Source: Deltaproteobacteria bacterium
GTDB taxonomy: Bacteria; Desulfobacterota_B; Binatia; UBA9968
Direction of reading: 5' to 3'
NCBI GenBank assembly: GCA_027297485.1
Contig: JAPUHZ010000455.1
Span: forward strand, 1 to 6,421
DNA: 6,421 bases
Part shown: piece after piece, positions 1 to 6,256 of the stretch
Numbering within the stretch: the first letter of the stretch is position 1
Layout: the number at the start of each line of letters is the position of its first letter
Translations under genes and position numbers: made by a program
The notes under the pieces: model-generated
Told to the model about the DNA's origin: nothing
Databases searched by the model: none
Seen by the model: the letters and a program-made list of their open reading frames with translations, nothing else

Positions 1-260
1 ACCGGCTGGTCGTTGTTGACAGAAGGTATACAGGTGGCTGTTGATGAACTCGCTACCGTTGTCCGAGTCGATTCCTCGAAGGGGAGAAGGGAGCTTGGAT
101 TCAATCTCCTTGACGGCATTCAACACGGCGAAGCTGCCCCCTTACCTATGACCGCCTTGCGCTCTACCCAGCAGGTGGCAATGTCGACGCAGTCCAGGCT
201 ATGGGCAAACTCCCCAGCTGCTGAGGCCCCTGAATGTGACACCAGATCAATCTCGAGGTA

Positions 261-264
261 ACCT
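261..264. repeat. Target site duplication, left copy (ACCT)
   Basis: ACCT directly abuts the CCC terminus of the MITE-like element and is repeated at 405-408. A single ACCT in the uninterrupted transposase encodes part of the Ala-Gly-Tyr stretch on the minus strand, so the second copy is a product of insertion. Confidence 0.8.
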
Positions 265-404
265 CCCAAATCCACCACCTAATTTTGGAAAGTGAACGAA
301 TTTAGGCGATTCAAGGATTTTCGTTTCACCCGGTGAGCCAAAGTGAAAAGCGAGCCTTGTATAGTCATTTTATGTACTTCTGAAAAAGAGGTGGTGAATC
401 AGGG
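265..404. mobile_element. 140-bp MITE-like element inserted in the transposase
   Basis: The two ends form imperfect terminal inverted repeats. Bases 265-292 match the reverse complement of 377-404 at 20 of 28 positions, including an identical CACCACCT core and matching terminal CCC. The element is flanked by ACCT at 261-264 and 405-408. Deleting it with one ACCT restores the transposase codons for WDVNTAG-YLEID without a frame change (144 bases removed), which defines the borders to the base. No long ORF lies inside. The centre (312-359) can fold into a hairpin: CAAGG/CCTTG outside, then TCG/CGA and TTTCAC/GTGAAA around a 13-base loop. Non-coding content, small size, inverted ends and target duplication together define a MITE, which would be moved by a transposase encoded elsewhere. 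The parent family is not recognised. Four-base duplications occur in several IS families, so I do not assign one. Confidence 0.85.
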
Positions 405-408
405 ACCT
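405..408. repeat. Target site duplication, right copy (ACCT)
   Basis: Second ACCT copy, immediately outside the GGG terminus of the element. It pairs with 261-264. Confidence 0.8.
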
Positions 409-866
409 GCTGTGTTCACATCCCAATGATCGGTCTTAATGGGAATCATGTGCTTGTGTGGCTTGAGCCGCCGATCCATTTGACGCGGGCTGATAGCCAG
501 GAATTGATCCTCTAACGATTGGGTAAGGTCGAAGCGTTGCCTGATCCAGGGAAGCCACTGCACAAGCGCGGCCTTCAACCGTTGGGAGCACAGATACCCC
601 GAGGCCTCCCAGACCTTCGCCAGTATCCTCACCATTACCTGACTGTAAGTAGGAGACCGAGATAGAGTCCGTTTAGGAACAGCCGATTTGGGCAAGGGTT
701 GGTTCAAGCAGCCAGGTGGCATACTTACGGTTGTAGCCACAGATCTTGCAGAACTCCTCTAAAATCATCTTCTTCTTCGCACGTGGTGCCTGTCGGTAAC
801 GCTTATAGATGGATCGTAAATACTCCCGCTTGGATCGTTGTGCCATAATGAATTCCTCCATTGTTG

Positions 867-900
867 CCCTCCTTGGGCTCACTAATGAGCCCACGGAGGG
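867..900. other. Hairpin in the transposase leader
   Basis: A 15-base arm (867-881) and its near-perfect complement (886-900) are separated by a CTAA loop, with one mismatch in the stem. The structure lies 7 bases upstream of the transposase ribosome binding site and inside its probable leader transcript. Stable leader hairpins in insertion sequences often limit expression driven by read-through transcription. That role is inferred here. Neither side has a T-run, so it is not an obvious intrinsic terminator. Confidence 0.6.
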
Positions 901-914
901 TTAGAATTACAAAT

Positions 915-956
915 GGCGCAACGAATGGTCATTGGGTTAGATTATACACGGCGCAA
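915..956. repeat. GGCGCAA direct repeat pair near the IS end
   Basis: GGCGCAA occurs at 915-921 and again at 950-956, 35 bases apart and flanking the candidate TATAAT box. Repeated short motifs at an IS end can be transposase binding sites or terminal repeats. The other IS end lies outside the window, so the match cannot be tested here. Seven-base repeats can also arise by chance. Confidence 0.25.
941..946 (-). promoter_or_regulatory. Candidate -10 box of the transposase promoter
   Basis: On the minus strand these bases read TATAAT, a perfect sigma-70 -10 hexamer, about 95 bases upstream of the transposase start. The best -35 at 16-18 bases spacing is poor (GTAAAG-like). The promoter call therefore rests on the -10 box and its position only. 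Confidence 0.35.
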
Positions 957-1261
957 TACGGGGCTTTACTATTTTGGCCGCACTGTATTAGACTACGGCC
1001 AAGCGGGGGTAGCCGTCAGACTATTTGCCTAAGCCCTTTCATGTCCTTGAGCCGTCCTGAGTAGAAAAACAAGAGGCAGCGATATGTTGGAGACTAGCGG
1101 TCTTCTTCGGGATCCGTCGTTGGTGCCTTTTGTCGATATTCGGATGGTTGAGTGCTCCAACGTCCGGGCTGTGCTCCTGAAGGTAGGAGTAGCGCTTTAG
1201 AAGAGGGTGTCTAGCAGGTGATCCTGGAAGGGGGGAGGCAAACTCTGCGCAGGAGGTTTTT

Positions 1262-2251
1262 ATGCAGGTGTCAGATTTGGATCGGTGGTTAGCTGAAAGA
1301 AACTTGAACGGTCACTGGAACCGGCAGGCACGAATTCCCCGAATAAGGCCTTATCTGTGGAAATGGGCTGATATCTATGAAGGCCTCCAGCGGGCTGGGG
1401 AGTTGGTACCGATGGACCAGACGGGAAGAAGGACTATTCAGTTGAGAAATCCCAGCTTGCCGGGAGGGATGACCCATACCATTCATTTGTCTGTCCAGAT
1501 GGTTAAACCCGGTGAGATTGCGCGGGCCCACCGCCATGTGGCGGGCGCGATTCGCTATGTCATTAAAGGATCACCACATGGGTGTACCATTGTTGAGGGA
1601 GAGCGGTTCACGATGGAAGAGGGGGATCTGATCACGACGCCCAACTGGACCTGGCACGACCACTATAACGGTTCCGATGAGCCGATCATATGGCTTGATG
1701 GTCTTGATGTCCGCTTGGTCAGTTATTTTGGCGCGCAGTTCCAAGAAAATTTTGTCCAGGATCAGCAACCTGTGGAAAAGCCCGACGGTTATTCTTCCAA
1801 GATACTGGGCAAGGCACGGCCAACCTGGATGAAGAGATCGTTTTCAACTCCACCATTCCGCTATCGATGGCAGGAAACCTATGGAACCCTTCTGACCTTG
1901 AAAGAGAGCGAGGGAGACCCGTTTGACGGGGTACGATTGGAATACGTCAATCCCTTCAACGGTGGGCCTACCCTTCCCACGTATTCTTGCGAAGTTCAGC
2001 TTCTAAGACCAGAGGAGAAAACTCGTTCCCACCGCCACACGAGCACCACTGTGTACCATGCTATTCGTGGGGAAGGAGTAACCGTGGTGGGTGAGGAAAG
2101 GCTGCAGTGGAGCCAAGGAGATATTTTTGTCGTTCCCCCCTGGTATTGGCACAGTCACGAAAACAGGCTCGATCAGGACGTTATCCTGTTTTCTATCAAT
2201 GATTGGCCCACCATGAAGGCGCTAGGACTGTACAGAGAGGAAGCAGGATGA
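1262..2251 (+). CDS. Gentisate 1,2-dioxygenase-like bicupin protein
   Basis: This is a 329-residue cytosolic protein with two cupin barrels and no signal peptide, slightly shorter than typical gentisate or salicylate 1,2-dioxygenases (about 340-390). The first barrel carries PGEIARAHRHVAGAIRYVIKG (H90 and H92), then GDLITTPNWTWHDH (third His, H132) and EPIIWLDGLD, blocks characteristic of that family. The second barrel carries RSHRHT (H257, H259) and PPWYWHSHE (H297), so both barrels keep a potential three-His Fe(II) site. Family members open an aromatic ring next to a carboxylate or hydroxyl group with O2; gentisate gives maleylpyruvate. The actual substrate here cannot be read from sequence, and salicylate-type or 1-hydroxy-2-naphthoate-type activity is equally possible. 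The start is supported by AGGAGG at 1251-1256, 5 bases before ATG. It is the first gene of the plus-strand cluster with a solute-binding protein and an oxidoreductase. No maleylpyruvate hydrolase or isomerase is in the window. Confidence 0.85.
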   Translation: MQVSDLDRWLAERNLNGHWNRQARIPRIRPYLWKWADIYEGLQRAGELVPMDQTGRRTIQLRNPSLPGGMTHTIHLSVQMVKPGEIARAHRHVAGAIRYVIKGSPHGCTIVEGERFTMEEGDLITTPNWTWHDHYNGSDEPIIWLDGLDVRLVSYFGAQFQENFVQDQQPVEKPDGYSSKILGKARPTWMKRSFSTPPFRYRWQETYGTLLTLKESEGDPFDGVRLEYVNPFNGGPTLPTYSCEVQLLRPEEKTRSHRHTSTTVYHAIRGEGVTVVGEERLQWSQGDIFVVPPWYWHSHENRLDQDVILFSINDWPTMKALGLYREEAG

Positions 2252-2412
2252 TAGATAGTTCCATCAGAGGGGAGTTTTGCATGGGGTGTTGGTCAAAGGT
2301 TCGACTAGAGCTTAACGAATTGGTGAACCGGCAGTTTGAGACGGATGAGTTCCCGAGGCCTTTTTCCGTGCCTCTTACGCCGGGTCGAAAGCCATGCTCA
2401 CCACCGGCATAG
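2248..2412 (+). CDS. Possible 54-residue ORF overlapping the bicupin stop
   Basis: The ATG overlaps the bicupin TGA as ATGA, the classic arrangement for translational coupling, and GAGAGG (2235-2240) sits 7 bases upstream. The predicted product begins MIDSSIRGEFCMGCWSKVRLEL, and has two cysteines in a CMGC pattern and a third near the end. There is no signal peptide or membrane segment, and the second half is Pro-rich. I recognise no family. It fills most of the 240-base gap before the solute-binding protein. The remaining 2413-2491 holds a weak CACCGGC/GCCGGTG inverted repeat (about 2400-2432) and the next gene's ribosome binding site. It may be a real coupled small protein or simply an open frame by chance. 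Confidence 0.3.
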   Translation: MIDSSIRGEFCMGCWSKVRLELNELVNRQFETDEFPRPFSVPLTPGRKPCSPPA

Positions 2413-2491
2413 GGAAAGTGTGGTTCGCCGGTGTCCTCTGAATTCATAGAAAGCGGACCGCGCCTAACTACCTGAAAGGAGGAAGGACAAG

Positions 2492-3496
2492 ATGGCACGT
2501 ACTTTCATTGTGACACTTTCATTTCTATTTTTCCTTGTGATCCTTATCGGTATCGCTCGACCAGGATGGTCGGATCTTGTCAGTGAGGCGAAGAAAGAGG
2601 GCAAGCTTCACTGGTATACGACTATGGGGGTGGTCGATCACACCAAATATGTAGCGCTCTTCAACAAGAAGTATCCGTTTATAGAAGTGAAGGTGAGACG
2701 GTTGGGCGGAATAAGACTTATCCCGCTTCTCCAGACGGAGCATCGAGCTGGCAAGGCTCTCTTTGACGTGACCATGGGGAGCCGATTTGCCCCATCGTTC
2801 GTCAGGTCGGGAATCTTCGCTAAGTATATCTCGCCCGAGGCCAAGCACTTTGCCAAGGGGACCGTGGATCCGGAGGGTTATTGGGCGGACGCCTACGCCA
2901 ATGGCGTCGGTGTTACCTATAATACGGAAATGGTTCCTCCAGACAAGATTCCAAAGACGTGGGAAGATTTGCTGAATCCTATGTGGAAGGGAAAGATTGC
3001 CAAGGATCCAAGGGAAATCGCGTGGTACGACACCGTGCTACGAACGATGGGGCCTGAGAAGGGACGCCGCTTTCTTGAAAGGCTCGGCCAGCAGGACCTC
3101 CAGTTCCGGGTGGGCTTCACCCTTAAGGCGCAAGGTCTTGCCGCGGGGGAATTTCCTCTCTGCCTCTGTTACATACACCAGATCGACCGCATAAAAAAAC
3201 ATGGGGCGCCCGTAGAGTGGGTAAAAAGCTCTGATCTTTTTATCGTAAACAAACTCCATCCGATCTTGATCTCCGCAAAGGCTAGGAATCCAAATGCGGC
3301 GAGGCTCTTTATTGACTTTGCGCTGTCGAAAGAAGCACAGCAGTTCATGATTAAACTGGGAAGAACGGGTTCTTCTCGCCTCGACGTCAAGACAAACTTT
3401 CCTAAAGAAGTAAGGTTTGTGCCGGAGGACATAAACATCTACGACCGCCAGAAGGAGCTTTTGCAAGAGTTTGAGCGGGTTCTCAAGGTCAAGTAG
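2492..3496 (+). CDS. Periplasmic ABC-type solute-binding protein (Fe3+/family 1-like fold)
   Basis: This 334-residue exported protein starts with a basic tip and hydrophobic core (residues 1-22), and signal cleavage is likely near W26-S27/D28. The mature part opens with LVSEAKKEGKLHWYTT and FNKKYPFIEVKV, the usual first lobe of COG1840-type binding proteins. It continues with ALFDVTMGS, ANGVGVTYNTEMV (about 136-148), PKTWEDLLNPMWKGKIA (154-170), and the hinge and C-lobe NPNAARLFIDFALSKEAQQFM (266-286). The last 50 residues (GSS-LDV, VRFVPED-NIYD) form a tail shared with the minus-strand remnant at 4578-4784. The role is to capture a solute in the periplasm for an ABC importer. No paired Tyr of the FbpA iron site is visible in the C-lobe, so I infer an organic ligand rather than ferric iron. 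No permease or ATPase gene is nearby. The start is supported by AAAGGAGG (2475-2482), 9 bases upstream. It is probably cotranscribed with the oxidoreductase 28 bases downstream. Confidence 0.88.
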   Translation: MARTFIVTLSFLFFLVILIGIARPGWSDLVSEAKKEGKLHWYTTMGVVDHTKYVALFNKKYPFIEVKVRRLGGIRLIPLLQTEHRAGKALFDVTMGSRFAPSFVRSGIFAKYISPEAKHFAKGTVDPEGYWADAYANGVGVTYNTEMVPPDKIPKTWEDLLNPMWKGKIAKDPREIAWYDTVLRTMGPEKGRRFLERLGQQDLQFRVGFTLKAQGLAAGEFPLCLCYIHQIDRIKKHGAPVEWVKSSDLFIVNKLHPILISAKARNPNAARLFIDFALSKEAQQFMIKLGRTGSSRLDVKTNFPKEVRFVPEDINIYDRQKELLQEFERVLKVK

Positions 3497-3524
3497 AGTC
3501 CCATAGCGGGAGCGGAGAGACGGG

Positions 3525-4496
3525 ATGGCGGCCTTAAATGCAGCAATCATAGGTGTTGGCCGGTTCGGCCAGAGACTTGTCAACTCGGTCCAGGGTAAGA
3601 GCGACGCCATCTGCTTCGGGGCTGGCGTCACCCGGACCCTCGAGAAGGCAAAGGACTTCGCCTCGCAACGGGGCATCAGTTTAAGTGCGGACTACGATAC
3701 GGTCCTCAGCGACCCCGCCATTGAGGCGGTCGTGATCGCCTCTCCCAACTCGCTCCACGTGCCGCAGACCCTGGCGGCGATCGAGGCCGGCAAGCACGTC
3801 TTTACGATCAAACCCTTGGCGCTCAACCGCAAGGACGCGGACGCTGCTCGGGCAGCAGCGGAACAAGCCGGACTAGTGCTGGCCATGGGCTACAGCCGAG
3901 GTTTCCTCCCAGGGATGGATGAACTCCGGCGCCGAGTGCGTGCGGGTGCTCTCGGCCAACTCCTCCACGTAGAGGGGAACTTCTGCGCGAACCGTTTCGC
4001 TGACTATCGGCCGGGAATGTGGAAGGCCTCAGCCGAAGAGGCTCCGCCAGGCATTCTCGGGGACCACATGCTTTACGAAATGATCGAACTCTTAGGGCCA
4101 GTTGCGGAAGTCCACACCCAAGGGTTACGCCTCAAGGTGCAAGTCGATATCGCCGATACCACTTCGACACTGTTACGGTTCAAAGGCGGCCAGAGTGGGT
4201 TTCTTGCGGGAATTGGAGTAACAGCCGATCTCGAAAGGCTCCACGTTTTTGGCACGGAGGGGTGGGGCGAGATTCGAGGAGCTTCGCGGTTTGAGTTCCG
4301 TCCCGTTAAGGGCAAGCCTGAGGTTATCGAGTTTCCCTCTTTCGACACTGAAAGAGCTGCGCTCGAGGCCTTTGCCGCAGCTGTTAAGGATGAGAGACCT
4401 TTTCCGGTCTCGCTTGCCGAGATCGTCCACAGCACTGCAGTGCTGGAGGCCATGGCCCGTTCCGCCAAGGAGGGAAAACCTGTAACCGTAGCTTAG
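3525..4496 (+). CDS. Gfo/Idh/MocA-family oxidoreductase with altered catalytic motif
   Basis: This 323-residue cytosolic protein has an N-terminal Rossmann domain (about 1-122) with GVGRFG (10-15) for NAD(P) binding, the [24 protein letters not shown] strand-helix region (57-80) and [13 protein letters not shown] (89-101). The C-terminal alpha/beta domain follows ([11 protein letters not shown], 141-151). Family enzymes oxidise or reduce sugar, inositol or related hydroxy/carbonyl substrates. Two signature positions differ: the usual E-K-P reads I95-K96-P97 (the Lys is kept), and the usual H-x-x-D helix reads H181-M-L-Y184, losing the Asp. The His and Lys remain, so activity is possible but unusual. 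The start at ATG 3525 follows GGAGAG (3514-3519) and lies 28 bases after the binding-protein stop, consistent with one transcript. GC is clearly higher than in its neighbour (41 of 60 in 3721-3780 against 25 of 60 in 2641-2700), hinting at a separate origin. The substrate is unknown. Confidence 0.85.
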   Translation: MAALNAAIIGVGRFGQRLVNSVQGKSDAICFGAGVTRTLEKAKDFASQRGISLSADYDTVLSDPAIEAVVIASPNSLHVPQTLAAIEAGKHVFTIKPLALNRKDADAARAAAEQAGLVLAMGYSRGFLPGMDELRRRVRAGALGQLLHVEGNFCANRFADYRPGMWKASAEEAPPGILGDHMLYEMIELLGPVAEVHTQGLRLKVQVDIADTTSTLLRFKGGQSGFLAGIGVTADLERLHVFGTEGWGEIRGASRFEFRPVKGKPEVIEFPSFDTERAALEAFAAAVKDERPFPVSLAEIVHSTAVLEAMARSAKEGKPVTVA

Positions 4497-4577
4497 ACGG
4501 GTCGAACGAAAAGATTGATCGCATGGCATGCCTCATAACTAAAAAAGGTGTCTATTGGGACCCTATCACGCATACCT

Positions 4578-4784
4578 TTACTTGACCTTCAGAATCCTCT
4601 CGAACTCCTCATTGAGCTCCCTATGCCGATCATAAACGCTTAAGTCCTCTGGCACAAACCTTACCGTCTTAGAGACCTCTGTTTCGACATCAGGACGCGA
4701 TGAGCCTATTCTCCCCAATTTAGCCATGAGCCGCTGGGCTGCAAGGAGTATAACCGCGCATCCGATGACCCATATTTTTTTCAT
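4578..4784 (-). pseudogene. Internally deleted solute-binding protein remnant (signal peptide joined to C-terminal tail)
   Basis: The frame begins MKKIWVIGCAVILLA, a typical signal-peptide start, and passes without interruption into AQRLMAKLGRIGSSRPDVET and on to ...EEFERILKVK. The last 53 residues align without gaps to residues 282-334 of the intact binding protein at 2492-3496, with 35 of 53 identical. About 260 residues that would form both ligand-binding lobes are absent, so transport function is lost. The N-termini of the two proteins are not similar, so this is a diverged paralogue rather than a recent copy. The reading frame has survived the deletion, so a 68-residue exported peptide could still be made. 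The frame also extends upstream to a TTG at 4826, but neither start has a clear ribosome binding site. The gene converges with the oxidoreductase (81-base gap) and is divergent from the beta-propeller gene. Confidence 0.8.
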
Positions 4785-4928
4785 GGCTCGCTTCTTGGTT
4801 TTCTTGACCCTCAGTTTATGATCCAACCTTGGTAGAGGGTGATCCTCTTTATCCGCTCACGATTGGTCTGAAGTTTATTGGATTTCTATTTACGTTGTTA
4901 ATGAGACAGGCGACCTCTCCTGCATCAC

Positions 4929-4957
4929 TTGGGTTTATCACGAAATTATACTAGTAT
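4929..4957 (+). promoter_or_regulatory. Weak candidate promoter for the beta-propeller gene
   Basis: TTGGGT (4929-4934) and TAGTAT (4952-4957) are 17 bases apart, matching sigma-70 consensus at 3/6 and 4/6. TATACT (4947-4952) is a better -10 hexamer but has no partner at proper spacing. ATACTAGTAT (4948-4957) is a perfect 10-base palindrome overlapping the -10 region and could be an operator. Transcription from here would begin almost at the ATG at 4966. Confidence 0.25.
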
Positions 4958-4965
4958 CTCTCCGC

Positions 4966-6129
4966 ATGAATGTTGACTGCTCTAAAAACCGTCAAATTCG
5001 GAAGCGCTGTCCAGAGATAGTAAACCCGAATATCCGCACGAACGTTTCTATACCCTTTCGGCTAATGGCCGGGCTGGCCCTGGCGGTTTTTTGCCTCCTA
5101 GAGGGAACCGCATGGAGCGGATTCGACATAGATGGGATGAAGCTCCCGCCTGGGTTTACTGTGAGCACCTATGTTACGGGCACAGGCTTTGACCCAGACC
5201 GAGGTCGGGATGCGCGAGGGATCCCAGCTATTGTGACCTTAACTTTCGATCTTCAAGGTACTCTCTATCTTGCGCGCACTGCGAATCGGCTTCGGGAGAT
5301 CTATGGACGGGATACGGCCTCAATTTACCGGATTCCACCTGGAGGGGCGAAGATCAATCCCAAAAACGAAGGCGAATTTCTCTTTGGCCCTCCCCTCTCC
5401 GACCCGGATGAGGCAGGGGTGAACAGAAAAGGGGAAGTTTTTGTCAGCACGAGTGATCGTTCCAAGGGATTCGGCAGCGTCTATCGGTTGAGCCCATCAG
5501 GCAGAGCCAGCTTGTTTGCCGGTGGACCGCCCGCTCGTGGAAAATCGCCTCTGCTGAAAGACCCCGAAGGGATCGCGTTTGACCAGGCTGGGCATGTCTA
5601 CGTTGTCGACGATGCACTAGGGGTAGTCGTCAAGCTTGACTCCGAGGGCAATGTTCTCAATCCTCGATTTCTCTCAAACGTCGGTAGAGGCCGGACCTTG
5701 ACCTATGATCCTCGTGGTTATCTCTGGATCGGGAGTGACGGAGCCCATTACACCCCTCATATGGATGGTTCGGGAAAGATCTATCGTGTCTCTCTGCCAA
5801 ATGGCAAGCCTAAATTACTTCACACCGGTCCCCTACCTTCAGGCATGAGTCTCAGCCCTGGCGGGAACCTCTTTGTCGCACAGAGGCGCTCGGCCAAACT
5901 CTTTGCACTTACGCCGGAAGGGAAGCGGGTCGAGTTCGCCACCTTCACCGGAAGGTCAGCGCTACGAACCCTTGCGTTTCCTCCCGTCACTAAAGAAACG
6001 AAAGAGCTGGGCATTGCCGGAGACCTCTTTGTGATCGTCTTTCCCATGCTTGATTATCCCGTGCGTGAGGTGATCCGGATCTCAGGCCCATTTGACGCAT
6101 ACGTGAAAAAGGCTAGCAGGGGGAGGTGA
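4966..6129 (+). CDS. Exported NHL/SMP-30-like beta-propeller protein
   Basis: The frame encodes 387 residues. After a 33-residue polar N-terminus comes a hydrophobic signal segment (34-51, MAGLALAVFCLL...TAWS), then FDIDGMKLPPGFTVSTYV and a series of propeller-type repeats. The clearest is DPEGIAFDQAGHVYVVDD followed by LGVVVKLDSEGN (199-229), a canonical NHL repeat. Others lie at about 88-124 (LTFDLQGTLYLA...SIYRI), 150-180 (VNRKGEVFVSTS...VYRLSPSG), 243-276 (LTYDPRGYLWIGSD...IYRVS), 290-320 (SGMSLSPGGNLFVAQ...LFALTPEG) and a final partial blade, giving roughly six blades. Proteins of this shape act outside the cytoplasm as lactonase-like enzymes or binding scaffolds. No diagnostic metal-site pattern allows me to pick one. 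The start is uncertain: neither ATG 4966 nor the in-frame ATG 5065 at residue 34 has a good ribosome binding site. The upstream ATG gives an unusually long n-region, while ATG 5065 leaves the signal segment almost without positive charge. The stop is at 6127-6129, with no clear terminator directly after it. Confidence 0.75.
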   Translation: MNVDCSKNRQIRKRCPEIVNPNIRTNVSIPFRLMAGLALAVFCLLEGTAWSGFDIDGMKLPPGFTVSTYVTGTGFDPDRGRDARGIPAIVTLTFDLQGTLYLARTANRLREIYGRDTASIYRIPPGGAKINPKNEGEFLFGPPLSDPDEAGVNRKGEVFVSTSDRSKGFGSVYRLSPSGRASLFAGGPPARGKSPLLKDPEGIAFDQAGHVYVVDDALGVVVKLDSEGNVLNPRFLSNVGRGRTLTYDPRGYLWIGSDGAHYTPHMDGSGKIYRVSLPNGKPKLLHTGPLPSGMSLSPGGNLFVAQRRSAKLFALTPEGKRVEFATFTGRSALRTLAFPPVTKETKELGIAGDLFVIVFPMLDYPVREVIRISGPFDAYVKKASRGR

Positions 6130-6256
6130 AGGGTAAGAGAAAAGGGGTCTCATTTGACAATTCCTTCCGTGCGATTATCGACTAGCGGGATCCCAGTTTG
6201 ACTGCCGGATGCTCGCCATTTTTTCCTGTCGTGGCAACGTCAATCTGTCAGGGTAA

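Larger units (their letters stand above)
1..846 (-). pseudogene. Degenerate DDE (rve-type) transposase, interrupted by a MITE and cut by the window edge
   Basis: The gene reads from ATG at 846-844, preceded by GGAGGA (854-859 on the plus strand, 7-base spacing). Its first ~47 residues are basic and helical (MAQRSKREYLRSIYKRY..., ...EEFCKICGYNRKYATWLL), as in the N-terminal DNA-binding part of IS481/ISNCY-like transposases. The frame is lost near 706, where one extra base turns LLNQPLPK into LLEPTLAQ, and continues one frame over through a WLPWIRQR region, SPRQMDRRLKPHK and PIKTDHWDVNTAG. A 140-bp element (265-404) then adds a TGA. Beyond it come YLEIDLVSHSGAS with the first catalytic Asp, a second frameshift in the CCCCC run at 137-141, and GIDSDNGSEFIN with the second Asp. 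The catalytic Glu would lie off the window. From my memory of the family, about 20 residues normally sit between RRLKP and the PIKTDHWD block, so an in-frame deletion is likely. The gene is clearly inactive. Family rank is uncertain, but transposase identity is fairly sure. Confidence 0.85.
901..1261. other. 361-bp non-coding stretch between IS remnant and bicupin gene
   Basis: Bases 901-960 probably hold the outer end of the insertion sequence (TATAAT on the minus strand, GGCGCAA repeats). From 961 to 1250 I see no conserved protein. A 38-codon open frame at 1084-1200 has no recognisable motif, and its upstream purine stretch is a poor ribosome binding site. I found no convincing plus-strand promoter for the bicupin gene with both -35 and -10 boxes. 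The stretch ends in the strong AGGAGG at 1251-1256 that serves the bicupin. Confidence 0.6.

Noticed and set aside
13..261. 82-codon plus-strand ORF at the left edge
   Set aside because: It is the antisense shadow of the transposase catalytic core, whose DLVSHSG and DSDNGSEF motifs are on the minus strand.
1084..1200. 38-codon plus-strand ORF upstream of the bicupin
   Set aside because: No recognised motif, poor ribosome binding site and no coding signal beyond an open frame.
3038..3676. 212-codon minus-strand ORF across the binding-protein and oxidoreductase genes
   Set aside because: Antisense to two well-supported genes and spans their boundary. No family features seen.
4545..4579. AAAGGT/ACCTTT inverted pair between convergent genes as a bidirectional terminator
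   Set aside because: Only 6 base pairs around a 24-base loop, which is too weak to call.
6154..6182. Perfect TTGACA after the beta-propeller gene as a promoter
   Set aside because: No acceptable -10 box at 16-18 bases and no gene downstream within the window.
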